Under the pieces are notes generated by a model that saw only the letters and a list, made by a program, of their open reading frames with translations, was not told where the DNA came from and made no database searches. Source: Lichenicola sp964236105 (GTDB lineage Bacteria > Pseudomonadota > Alphaproteobacteria > Acetobacterales > Acetobacteraceae). From it: 64,000 nt of DNA. The position numbers and the translations under genes were made by a program. The DNA lies in assembly GCA_964236105.1 (NCBI GenBank), contig CAXSBC010000001.1, positions 186,001 through 250,000 of the forward strand, written 5' to 3'. The first letter of the stretch is position 1. Each line of letters begins with the position of its first letter. Below are positions 25,855 to 34,600 of the stretch, piece by piece.

Positions 25855-26217
25855 ATGGCCGCGCGTCGGCTGCTGATCGTCGAGGACGAGTTTCTCATCA
25901 GGATGACCCTGGCCGAGGTGCTGACCGACGATGGCTTCGAAGTGATCGAGGCAGGCGACGCGGACGAGGCGCTGGCGGCCCTCGACCGCGAGCGCGACCT
26001 GTCGGTGATGCTGACCGACATCCAGCTGCCGGGCCCGCTCGACGGCAGGGCGCTGGCGGCGAAGGCGCGCGAGACGCGTCCGGACCTGCCGGTGATCTTC
26101 ATGAGCGGCCGGCCGGATCCGACCGCCGGCAGCAGCCCGCTCGACCTGCACATCACCAAGCCCTACCTGCCGTCGACGATCTCGGCGGCGGTGAGGCGCC
26201 TGATCGGCGACGGCTGA
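25855..26217 (+). CDS. Single-domain response regulator (CheY-like)
   Basis: A 120-residue stand-alone receiver. Acidic pocket VEDE (residues 9-12), phosphoacceptor D55 in MLTDIQLPG, Ser in IFMSGRP and the conserved lysine in HITKPYLP are all present, so phosphorylation should be possible. There is no output domain, so it would signal by protein contact, perhaps as a partner of one of the local histidine kinases, including the LOV kinase 1.7 kb away. It ends 10 bp before the TPR-glycosyltransferase gene on the same strand, suggesting co-transcription. ATG 25855 is chosen; the frame is open far upstream, but that part is not protein-like. Confidence 0.92.
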   Translation: MAARRLLIVEDEFLIRMTLAEVLTDDGFEVIEAGDADEALAALDRERDLSVMLTDIQLPGPLDGRALAAKARETRPDLPVIFMSGRPDPTAGSSPLDLHITKPYLPSTISAAVRRLIGDG

Positions 26218-26227
26218 GACGCCGGCC

Positions 26228-27868
26228 GTGCCGGCCCGCAAGACCCAGCCCGCGCGCCGTCCCGCGCCGGCCGCGCCGGCGGACCGGATCGCCGAGCTCA
26301 AGGCGGGCTTCGACGCGCTGCAGGCAGGCCGGTTCGAGGCCGCGCGGGCGCGGGTCGGCCCGTTCGTGCGGGACGGCGATCTCGAGGCGCGGCTGCTGTT
26401 CGGGCTGGCCCTGGCCGCCTGCGGCGAGACGCCGGAGGCGGCCGTGCTGCTGACCGAGGTCGCCGCCGCCAGGCCGGCGGCGCTGCATCCCTGCATGGAC
26501 CTGGTGTCGCTGCTGCAGCGGCAGTTCCGGGTGCGCGAGGCCGAGCCGGTGTTCCTGGCCTGCCTGGCGCTGACGCCGGGCGACGCCAAGCTGCAGCTGG
26601 GCTACGGGCAGCTGCTGTACGAGATGTTCCGCTTCGAGGAGGCGATGGCGGCGGTGGAGGAAAGCCTGCGGCTGATGCCGGTCAGCTATCCGGCGCTGAA
26701 CCAGCGGGCGATCATCCTCGTCGCGCTGGGCCGGATCGGGGAGGCGGTGGCGCTGTTCCGCCGCATCGTCGCCGAGGATCCGCGCAACGCGCCGGCCTGG
26801 GCCAATCTCGGCTGCACCCTGGTGGCCGAGGGCACCTTCGAGGAGGCGCTGTCGGCCTATCGGCAAAGCATCCAGATCAAGCCGACCGACGCCCAGGTCA
26901 GGCTGAACCACTCGATCGGCCTGCTCAAGGCCGGGCGCATGGTGCAGGGATGGCAGGAGCACGAGTGGCGGTTCCGGCTGCCGGGCCATACCGAGCTGCC
27001 GCTCGACCGGCTGCTGCCGACGATCTCGCCCGGCGCCGACCTGACCGGCCGCAGCGTGCTGCTGACGCACGAGGAGGGGATCGGCGACACGCTGATGTAT
27101 CTGCGCTACGTGCCGCTGCTGGCGCGGCTCGGCGCCACCGTCATCGCCTGGGTGCCGGCCGGCCTCGCGCGCCTGGCCGCGCGGGTGGAGGGCATCGCCG
27201 GGGTGGTGGCGACGGACGAGGTCAGGCTGGAGGCCGACTGGCACTGCCCGTTCATCAGCCTGCCGCGCGCCTTCGCCGGCACCCGCACGCCCTGGGGTGC
27301 GGCGCCGCCCTACCTGAACACCGATCCCGATCGCGTGGCGGCGGCTGCGCTGCAGATCCCGGGCCGGGGACAGGGCGGCCGGGATCTGCGGGTCGGGCTG
27401 GTCTGGGGCGGGGCGCCGCGGCGCGAGAACCTGCAGGCGCATTCGGTCGACCGCAAGCGCAGCATGGCCCTGCACCGGCTGGCGCCGCTGGCCGGGCTGC
27501 GCGGCGTCAGGCTGGTGAGCCTGCAGTACGGCGAATACGCGCGCGAGCTGCACGATCCGCCGGACGGGCTGACGCTCGCCGATCCGATGGAGTTCGTGGA
27601 CGACATGGACGACACCGCGAGCCTGGTGCGCTGCCTCGACGTGGTGGTCAGCGTCGACACCTCGATGGCGCATCTGGCCGGCGGCCTGGGCGTGCCGACG
27701 ATCCTGATGGACCGCTACGACAACTGCTGGCGCTGGTTCCACGACCGCACCGACAGCCCGTGGTATCCGTCCATGACCATCGTCCGGCAGACCCGCCCCG
27801 GCGACTGGGACGGCGTGGTCGAGCGGGTGGTGCCGATGCTGCAGCGCATGGCCGACGCACGGATCTAG
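26228..27868 (+). CDS. TPR protein with C-terminal GT9-like glycosyltransferase domain
   Basis: A 546-residue cytoplasmic protein. Residues about 25-235 are tetratricopeptide repeats (for example RIGEAVALFRRIVAEDPRNA and TFEEALSAYRQSIQIKPTDA). The C-terminal half has the two-lobed GT-B pattern of heptosyltransferase/GT9-like proteins: LLTHEEGIGDTLMYLRYV and VSVDTSMAHLAGGLGVPT, the latter near residue 474. Proteins of this architecture are often linked to flagellar or surface-protein glycosylation or O-GlcNAc-like transfer, but no acceptor is known here. GTG at 26228 is the start, 10 bp after the response regulator. Its stop codon and that of the convergent LOV kinase overlap in a shared CTAG. 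Confidence 0.88.
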   Translation: MPARKTQPARRPAPAAPADRIAELKAGFDALQAGRFEAARARVGPFVRDGDLEARLLFGLALAACGETPEAAVLLTEVAAARPAALHPCMDLVSLLQRQFRVREAEPVFLACLALTPGDAKLQLGYGQLLYEMFRFEEAMAAVEESLRLMPVSYPALNQRAIILVALGRIGEAVALFRRIVAEDPRNAPAWANLGCTLVAEGTFEEALSAYRQSIQIKPTDAQVRLNHSIGLLKAGRMVQGWQEHEWRFRLPGHTELPLDRLLPTISPGADLTGRSVLLTHEEGIGDTLMYLRYVPLLARLGATVIAWVPAGLARLAARVEGIAGVVATDEVRLEADWHCPFISLPRAFAGTRTPWGAAPPYLNTDPDRVAAAALQIPGRGQGGRDLRVGLVWGGAPRRENLQAHSVDRKRSMALHRLAPLAGLRGVRLVSLQYGEYARELHDPPDGLTLADPMEFVDDMDDTASLVRCLDVVVSVDTSMAHLAGGLGVPTILMDRYDNCWRWFHDRTDSPWYPSMTIVRQTRPGDWDGVVERVVPMLQRMADARI

Positions 27869-28986
27869 CGCGCAGCGGCGGCGCGCGGGAACATCAGCCG
27901 GATCGTCGTTCCCTGCCCTTCGGTGCTGGCGATCCGCAGGGTGCCGCCCGCCTGCTGGACGAAGCCCTGCACCATCGACAGGCCGAGCCCGGTGCCCTTC
28001 CCCTTGGCCTTGGTGGTGAAGAACGGCTCGGTCACGCGCGCCAGCAGCTCGGCCGGCATGCCGCTGCCGCGATCGGCGACGGCGACCTCGACCCAGCCGC
28101 GGTCGGGCCGGTCGTCCGCCCTGGGTCCGGCATCGCGGGTGCTGATGCAGATCCGCCCGCGCCCGCCGGACGCGTCGGCCGCGTTACGCACCAGGTTGAT
28201 CAGGGCGAGCTCGAGCTGGCCGACATCGATCGACGCCGGCAGCGGCTCGTCCGCCAGCGCGATCTCGAATTCCATGCCCGGTCCGGCGAGCTGGGTCAGC
28301 ACCCGGTCGATATTGCCGATGACGCCGTTGAGGTCGACCAGGTCGGCCTCGACGCTCTGGCGCTGCGCGAAGGACAGCATCTGCTGGGTCAGCCGGCCGG
28401 CGCCGCGGGTGGCCCAGGCGGCCTGCTCCAGCCGCTCCGACTGGCGCTGGGTCAGCGGCTCCCTGGCGACGGACTCGATGCTGCCCATCGCCACCGTCAT
28501 CAGGTTGGCGAACTCGTGGGCGATGCCGGCGGCCATCGAGCCCAGCGTGTCCATACGCGCCGCCCGCCGGCTGGCCTCCTCGGCGTCGCGGCGCGCCGTC
28601 GCGTCGACCTGGCTGCCCAGGAAGAACAGCAGCGTGCCGGACGGGTCGAACACCGGCCCGATGAACATCGAGTTCCAGAACGCCGAGCCGTCCTTGCGGT
28701 AGTTCCAGATCTCCACCTGCACGTCCACGCGGGCAGCGATGGCGTCACGGAGCTGCGTCATGCCGGCGGGATCGCTGAGCTTGCCCTGCAGGAAGCGGCA
28801 GTTGCGCCCCAGCGCCTCGTGCTCCTCGTAGCCGGTGAGCAGGCAGAAGGCGCGGTTGCAGAAGATGATCGGCTGGTCGGGCCGATGCGGGTCCACCAGC
28901 ACCATGGGAATCGGGCTCAGCTGCACCGCGGCATGGAAGATGTCGACGTCGTCCGCGGCCGTCCGCGTCAGTGCAAGGATGGTCAT
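27865..28986 (-). CDS. LOV-domain histidine kinase (blue-light sensor)
   Basis: A 373-residue soluble kinase. Residues about 18-130 form a LOV domain: the flavin-adduct cysteine C63 in GRNCRFLQG, NYRKDGSAFWNSMFIGPV, and the FLGSQVD strand with the signalling Gln (Q126). This is the full signature of a photoactive LOV domain, which binds FMN and forms a cysteinyl adduct under blue light. The kinase part has H157 in GIAHEFANLM, an N box NLVRNAADASGG, DRGSGM and GTGLGLSMVQGF. There is no C-terminal receiver. ATG 28986 is favoured over 29091 because the LOV domain begins shortly after. It follows the GAF-PAS-GGDEF-EAL gene by 120 bp on the same strand. Confidence 0.94.
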   Translation of the reverse strand: MTILALTRTAADDVDIFHAAVQLSPIPMVLVDPHRPDQPIIFCNRAFCLLTGYEEHEALGRNCRFLQGKLSDPAGMTQLRDAIAARVDVQVEIWNYRKDGSAFWNSMFIGPVFDPSGTLLFFLGSQVDATARRDAEEASRRAARMDTLGSMAAGIAHEFANLMTVAMGSIESVAREPLTQRQSERLEQAAWATRGAGRLTQQMLSFAQRQSVEADLVDLNGVIGNIDRVLTQLAGPGMEFEIALADEPLPASIDVGQLELALINLVRNAADASGGRGRICISTRDAGPRADDRPDRGWVEVAVADRGSGMPAELLARVTEPFFTTKAKGKGTGLGLSMVQGFVQQAGGTLRIASTEGQGTTIRLMFPRAAAAR

Positions 28987-29106
28987 CAACGCGCCTCCCG
29001 CGGACGCCGCTTCGTCTCGCGACGCGAAGATGAGGCCGGCAAGCCTGACCCACAACCAGGCAATGAGACGAGATGGCCGGCATTCGTCCATGCAGGGCGG
29101 CTTGCC

Positions 29107-31338
29107 CTAGGTCGGGCCGCACCAGAGTTCCTGCCCGCAGCGGCGCGCGAGGCCGGCGAGCAGGTCAGGCACCGCGGCGAGCGGCACCGGCCTGCTGAAG
29201 AAGAAGCCCTGCAGCTCGTCGCAGCCGGCCTGGACAAGGATGTCGAGCTGCTCGCGTGTCTCGACGCCTTCCGCGGTCACCGCGATGCCGAGCGCCTGGC
29301 TCATGCACAGCACGGCATTGACGATGGTCCGCGTGCCGGCGGTATCGGTGAGCCGCGCCGTGAAGGAGCGGTCGATCTTGAGCTTGTCGAAGGCAAAGCG
29401 CGTCAGGTAGCCAAGCGAGGCGTAGCCGCTGCCGAAATCGTCCAGCACGATGCGCACGCCCAGGGCCCGCAGCTGCTGCAGCATGGCGAGATTGGCGTCG
29501 TCGTCGAGCAGCGGCAGGGACTCGGTGATCTCCAGCTCCAGGCGACGCGGATCGAGCCCGGACAGCGCGAGCGCGCTCGCCACCGCCTGCGGCAGCGTGC
29601 TCTGCCGGAACTGCACCGCCGACAGATTGACCGCGACGTGGATGTCGTCCGGCCAGCCGGCGGCGTCGCGGCAGGCGCGCTCCAGCACCCAGCGGCCGAT
29701 CGGCAGGATCAGCCCGGTATTCTCGGCCGCCGGGATGAACTCGGTCGGCGACACGAAGCCGCGCGTCGGATGACGCCAGCGCAGCAGCGCCTCGAAGCCG
29801 CCGATGCGCCCGCCCGGCAGGCAGACGAGCGGATGATACTCCAGCTCGAACTCGTCGCGATCGAGCGCGTCGCGCAGCTCGAGCTTGAGCGCCTGGCGGA
29901 CGCGCAGGCGCTCGTCCATCTCCGGCCGGAAGAAGCGGTAGCCGCCTCGCGCCTCCTGCTTGGCGCGCGCGAGCGCCAGATCGGAGTTCTGCAGCAGCTT
30001 GTCCGGCAGCGCTCCATCCTGGGGGCAGAGGGTGATGCCGATGCTGGCGCCGATGCTGAGCACCAGCCCGTCGAGCCGCATCGGCATCGACAGCACGGTG
30101 AGGATGCGCTCGACGAGCAGGACCGCGTCCTCGGGCTCGACCAGATCGGTCTGCACCACGAAGAACTCGTCGTCGCCGTCGCGCGCGACGATGTCGGTCT
30201 GCCGCACGCAGTCGCGCAGCAGGGTCGCGACCTGCGTCAGCAGCAGGTCGCCGACCGCATGACCGAGCGTGTCGTTGATCGCCTTGAAGTCGTCCACGTC
30301 CAGGCGCAGCAGCGCGAACGAGACCCCGCGCTCGACGCGCGCGATCTGCTGCTCGAGCATGCGGCGGAACTGGACCCGGTTGGCAAGCCCGGTCAGCTCG
30401 TCGTGATAGGCGAGATGCTCGATGCGAGCCTGGCTCATCCGGCGATCATCGACGTCCTTGAGGAGGCCGTACCAGCAGACGATCCTGCCCGACGGGGTGA
30501 GTCGCGGCTCGGCATGGCTGTGGAACCACCGGTAGCTGTCGTCGATCAGGCGCACGCGATACTCGCGCTCGTAGACCGCTCCGCTGTGCAGCGACGTCCT
30601 CCAGCAGTCCAGCACGCCGGCGATCTCTTCGGGATGCACGAACCGCATCCAGCCGTCGTCCAGCATCTCGTCCGTCGACAGTCCGGTCAGTTCGGTCAGA
30701 CGCGGGCTCATCTGCAGCAGCCGTCCGTCCGAACCCGCGATCCAGGGACAGTGCGGGTTCAGCGCGCGCGCATGCAGGTCGTTCTCCACCTGCCGGCGCA
30801 GCTCCAGCACCGCCGTCACCGAAGCCGCCAGGTCGGACAGCGTCCGGTGATCGTCCGGGGACAGCCGCCGCGGCCTGGCATCCACCGCCGACAGGATCCC
30901 CACCACCTGCCCATCCGCGTCGCGCAGCCGCAGACCGGCATAGAAGCGGATGCCGGGCGATCCGGAAACGAGCGGGCTGCCCTGGAAACGATCGTCAGCC
31001 GCCGCATCCTCGACGACCAGCGGCACGTCGGCGTCGAGGAGCGCGTGGGCGCAGAACGGGCCCAGGCAGGTGCCGCCGCCGGCGTCGGCGAGCGGCCCGG
31101 CCGTGCACTGGAGCCACTGCTCGGACTCGTCGAAGAACGAGATCGCCACCAGCTGCAGGTCCAGCGCGCGGACCGCGAGGCGGGCAATCCGATCGAGCAT
31201 CGGCGCCGGCAGCGCGTCCGGTATCCGCAGGCAGGCCAGCGCCTCATCGGGCTGCCCGTCCGGCACCAGCTCCAGGCCGGGCTCGTCCGGGTCCGGGTCC
31301 AGAACCGTGTCGTCGCATGGCAGCGTGTCGCCGGTCAC
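29107..31338 (-). CDS. GAF-PAS-GGDEF-EAL cyclic-di-GMP protein, degenerate GGDEF
   Basis: A 743-residue cytoplasmic protein. Order: GAF (about 40-180, including CLGPFCAHALL and FYAGLRLRD), PAS (about 195-295), GGDEF (from YHDELTGLANRVQF at 311), EAL (about 485-735). The catalytic GGDEF loop reads GDDEF (388-392), which should impair cyclase activity, although such domains often bind GTP as regulators. The EAL side looks active: EALLRWRHP (E516), NLSAVQFRQ, EITES, DDFGSGYASL and VTAEGVET are all conserved. The likely net effect is cyclic-di-GMP hydrolysis to pGpG. It is upstream of, and probably in one operon with, the LOV kinase gene. The start is ATG 31338. Confidence 0.93.
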   Translation of the reverse strand: MTGDTLPCDDTVLDPDPDEPGLELVPDGQPDEALACLRIPDALPAPMLDRIARLAVRALDLQLVAISFFDESEQWLQCTAGPLADAGGGTCLGPFCAHALLDADVPLVVEDAAADDRFQGSPLVSGSPGIRFYAGLRLRDADGQVVGILSAVDARPRRLSPDDHRTLSDLAASVTAVLELRRQVENDLHARALNPHCPWIAGSDGRLLQMSPRLTELTGLSTDEMLDDGWMRFVHPEEIAGVLDCWRTSLHSGAVYEREYRVRLIDDSYRWFHSHAEPRLTPSGRIVCWYGLLKDVDDRRMSQARIEHLAYHDELTGLANRVQFRRMLEQQIARVERGVSFALLRLDVDDFKAINDTLGHAVGDLLLTQVATLLRDCVRQTDIVARDGDDEFFVVQTDLVEPEDAVLLVERILTVLSMPMRLDGLVLSIGASIGITLCPQDGALPDKLLQNSDLALARAKQEARGGYRFFRPEMDERLRVRQALKLELRDALDRDEFELEYHPLVCLPGGRIGGFEALLRWRHPTRGFVSPTEFIPAAENTGLILPIGRWVLERACRDAAGWPDDIHVAVNLSAVQFRQSTLPQAVASALALSGLDPRRLELEITESLPLLDDDANLAMLQQLRALGVRIVLDDFGSGYASLGYLTRFAFDKLKIDRSFTARLTDTAGTRTIVNAVLCMSQALGIAVTAEGVETREQLDILVQAGCDELQGFFFSRPVPLAAVPDLLAGLARRCGQELWCGPT

Positions 31339-31606
31339 GCGCCCTGCACCATCGGATACGTACGCAGGCAGCGGACAGCGACGCCGCGTCGTGATGCCAT
31401 TCGGAACGGCTGGTGCACGATCATCGTCGAAGCAGTCTGGTCACGATGCACCCTGCCCGCAGAGGCAGGCGACGCGCCGACCCTCAACCCGTCTGTCATG
31501 GAACGTTGCATCATGCGTGCGAAAGCCGCGAAATGCCAACGCCGGCTGTCGAGCGTCTTGCACGAATCCGTGATCGCCCATCTCCCTCCGCGGAGCGGGC
31601 CACGGG

Positions 31607-34600
31607 TCAGTACTGGAACTGGTACTTCAGCGCGACCGAGCTGCCGGGATCGTTCTCGGGCGTGATCACGCCGGTGGTGGCGCCGCCGGTGCCGACGGTG
31701 GTCTGCAGCTTCAGGCGGCGGGTCAGGTCGATCTGCACCTGCGCCTGGCTGCCGCCGCCGCTGGTCGCCTGCCTGGCGCCGACATAGACGCCGCGCGCGA
31801 CATACTTCCCGGCCTCGATGCTGGCGGCGCTGGTGTTGCTGCCCGACCCGCTGCCGATCGACAGCCGGTCGAGGCCGAGCGTCTTGCGCACGCTGCCGAG
31901 CGGATCGAAGCCGCCGCCGGAGCCGGTGAGCGAGGCGAGTGCGGTCGCCACCTGCGCGATCTGCAGCGCGCTCAGCGACTTGGTGTCCTGGCCGAACAGG
32001 ATCAGCGCCAGCACCTGGTCCTGCGGCAGCGGCGGCGTCGAGGTCAGGGTGATCTTCGGCGCGTCCGCGTAGCCGCCCACGTTCAGCATGGCGACCGTCG
32101 AGCCGACCACGCTCTCGGCGGTGAAGTCGAGCGTCGGGTCGATCTTGTGGGCGACGCCGGTGCCGTCGAAGCCGACGCGGCCCTTGGTGAAGGTGAGCGA
32201 GATGCCGGCCAGGTCGAAGGTGCCGTGACGCATGTCGAAGGCGCCGCCGACCGCGGGCGCGCCGGAGGTGCCGCCGACATGCAGGCGCCCGCCCAGCTCG
32301 GCATCGAGACCATGGCCGCGCACGAAGATCTGTCCGGGCGCGTTGACCGTGACGTCGAGCGCCACCAGCGCCGACGCAGCCCCCGTCCCGGCAGCCTGCG
32401 GCCGGTCGCCAGGGCGGATGACGTGCAGCCGCGCCACCGACGGCGGCAGCGCGTTCGGGATGTTGATGGCCGCACTGTCGACGGTGACGGTGCCGCCGAC
32501 ATCGAGACGGGCGGTGGCCTGGCCATGGGCGCGTATGTCGGCATCGAGCACCGCCGTCAGCAGGTCGCTGGACAGCGGGCGGGCGTTCCTGGCCGTCAGA
32601 TGCAGATCCACCGGCAGGCCGGGCAGCAGCGCGCCGACGGTGCCGGTGGCGCCGATCGTGCCGCCGCCGGCACGGGCGGTGAAGCTCTCGATCGTCAGGC
32701 TCTGCCCGGCGGCGCGGATCAGGGCGTCGATGTCGGTCAGCCGCAGCCCTTGCGCGAAGTCCTGGAACTGGCCCCCGGCCAGCTGCACGGTGCCGTCGAG
32801 GCGCGGGGCGGCGGCCGTGCCGGACACGCCCATCGCCAGGGTGAGGCGGCCGTTCGCCTGGCGGCCCTGGGCGCCGAGGATGACGTTGGCGAGCGCCAGA
32901 TCGACGGCGCCGTCGGCATGCAGCGCGAGCGGACCGGCGGCACTGGTGGGGGCGGTGCCGGTCACGGCGAGCGCCACGTCCGGTCCGGCATCCAGCCGCG
33001 CATCGACGCGGGCGCTGAGGCCTGCGAGCGCCAGGCTCGCCACCAGCCGCGCCGGCGGCAGCGAGGCGGCGGGACCGGTGCGCAGCCTGAGCCCGTCCCC
33101 GGTCAGGCGCACGCTGCCCTCGGGACGGGCGGTGGTGCCGGTGAGGCGGGCCTGCGCCGCGATCACGCCCACCGCGTCGAGGGTGGGCGCGAACGGACGG
33201 GCCAGCGCCGGCGTGACGTTGGCGAGCGACGCGGTGAGGTCGAGACGCGGCATGATCCTGCCGGCGATGTCGATCGTCGCCGGTGCCGCGCCCGGCGGTG
33301 CCGCCGACAGGCGCAGGCGATCGACCTCGACCTGCGGACCGAAGCCGATCCGGGCCGGCGCCAGCAGGCGCACGGTCTCGCCCTTGGCGACAGCCTCCAG
33401 CCGGGAGATCGCGACCTGCTTGTGCGGCATGTCGAGCCGCAGCGCGGCATCGAGCCGGGCCGGAGCGCCGGCGACGTTCTGGAACGCGCCCTGCGCGGCG
33501 ACGTCGAGTGCCGTCTGCGGGCCGTGCGCGACGACGTGGGCGGTGCCGGCGATGGCGCCGGCCTGGATGGCGGACGCGTCCAGCCGCAGATTGACCGCAG
33601 GTGCCGCGATCGGGTCGTCCACGGTGCCGGCGAGCAGCAGCCGTCCGACCCTGGCGTTGCGCAGGCCCCCGTCGGCCCGGATGTCGAGGCTGACGCGCGG
33701 CGGCGCGCCGCCGGCCTGGGTGGTGCGTATGCCCGCCAGCACGCTGCCGTCGATCGGCTGGCCGATCACCGGACGCAGGTCGGCGAGGCGCGCCATGCGC
33801 AGGTCGAGCGTGCCGAGCGGCAGCTTCGCGCCGGCGGCCAGGGTCATGTCGGCATGGCCGCTGGCGCTCTTCCAGGACAGCGCGTCCAGGGTCAGGTGCA
33901 GGGCGCCGCCGGCGAGCTTCGCCGCCTGTGCCCTGAGGCTCAGCGGCGCGTGGTCGAGCGTGCCGGCGAGCGACAGCGTGCCTTGCGGCGCCGCGGGCAG
34001 ATGCTGCGCGTCGAGCAGCAGGTGCAGCGGGCCGGCCGCCATGGTCGCGGTGCCGGGAGTGCCGTCGGCGACCACATGGGCGGCAAGGTCGGCGAGCGGG
34101 CCGGAGGCGGTGCCGGACAGGGTCATGGCGCCGCGCAGGCTGGGCAGCGCCTGCTGCAGCGCCGGCAGCGCCAGCGAGAAGCGGGCATCGAGCGCCGGCC
34201 CGCGCTTGGTGCCGGACGCCTCCAGATGCAGCGCCTGCCCGTCCAGCCTGAGCTGGCGCAGGGTCAGGTCGGCGCCGTCCCTGGAGGCGGCGAGCGAGAG
34301 CTGCCCGCCCGGGCCGACGAGCCCTGCCGCCTGCGGCTGGCCGCCGGTGATGGCCACCGGGCCGGTGACGGTGACGTCCGCCTTCGGGCCGTCCAGCGAG
34401 ACGGCGACGGCAAGGTCGGCATGGCCCCGCAGGTCGGTGCCGCCGGCGGCGGCGAGCGGCGCCAGGTCCGGCAGGGTGACGGCGAGCTGCCCGTGCAGCG
34501 GTGCCGCGGTCACGATGCGTCCGGTGATCCCGGCCAGCGGATGCGACAGCACGAGGTCGAGCGGCCGGCCGGCCGCGTGCGGGTCGAGGGTGGCGTCGAG

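Noticed and set aside
26950..31665. A 1571-codon rightward open frame across the LOV kinase and GGDEF-EAL genes
   Set aside because: It is antisense to two domain-rich genes and reads as His/Arg/Gln-rich sequence without domains; it arises from high third-position GC on the other strand.
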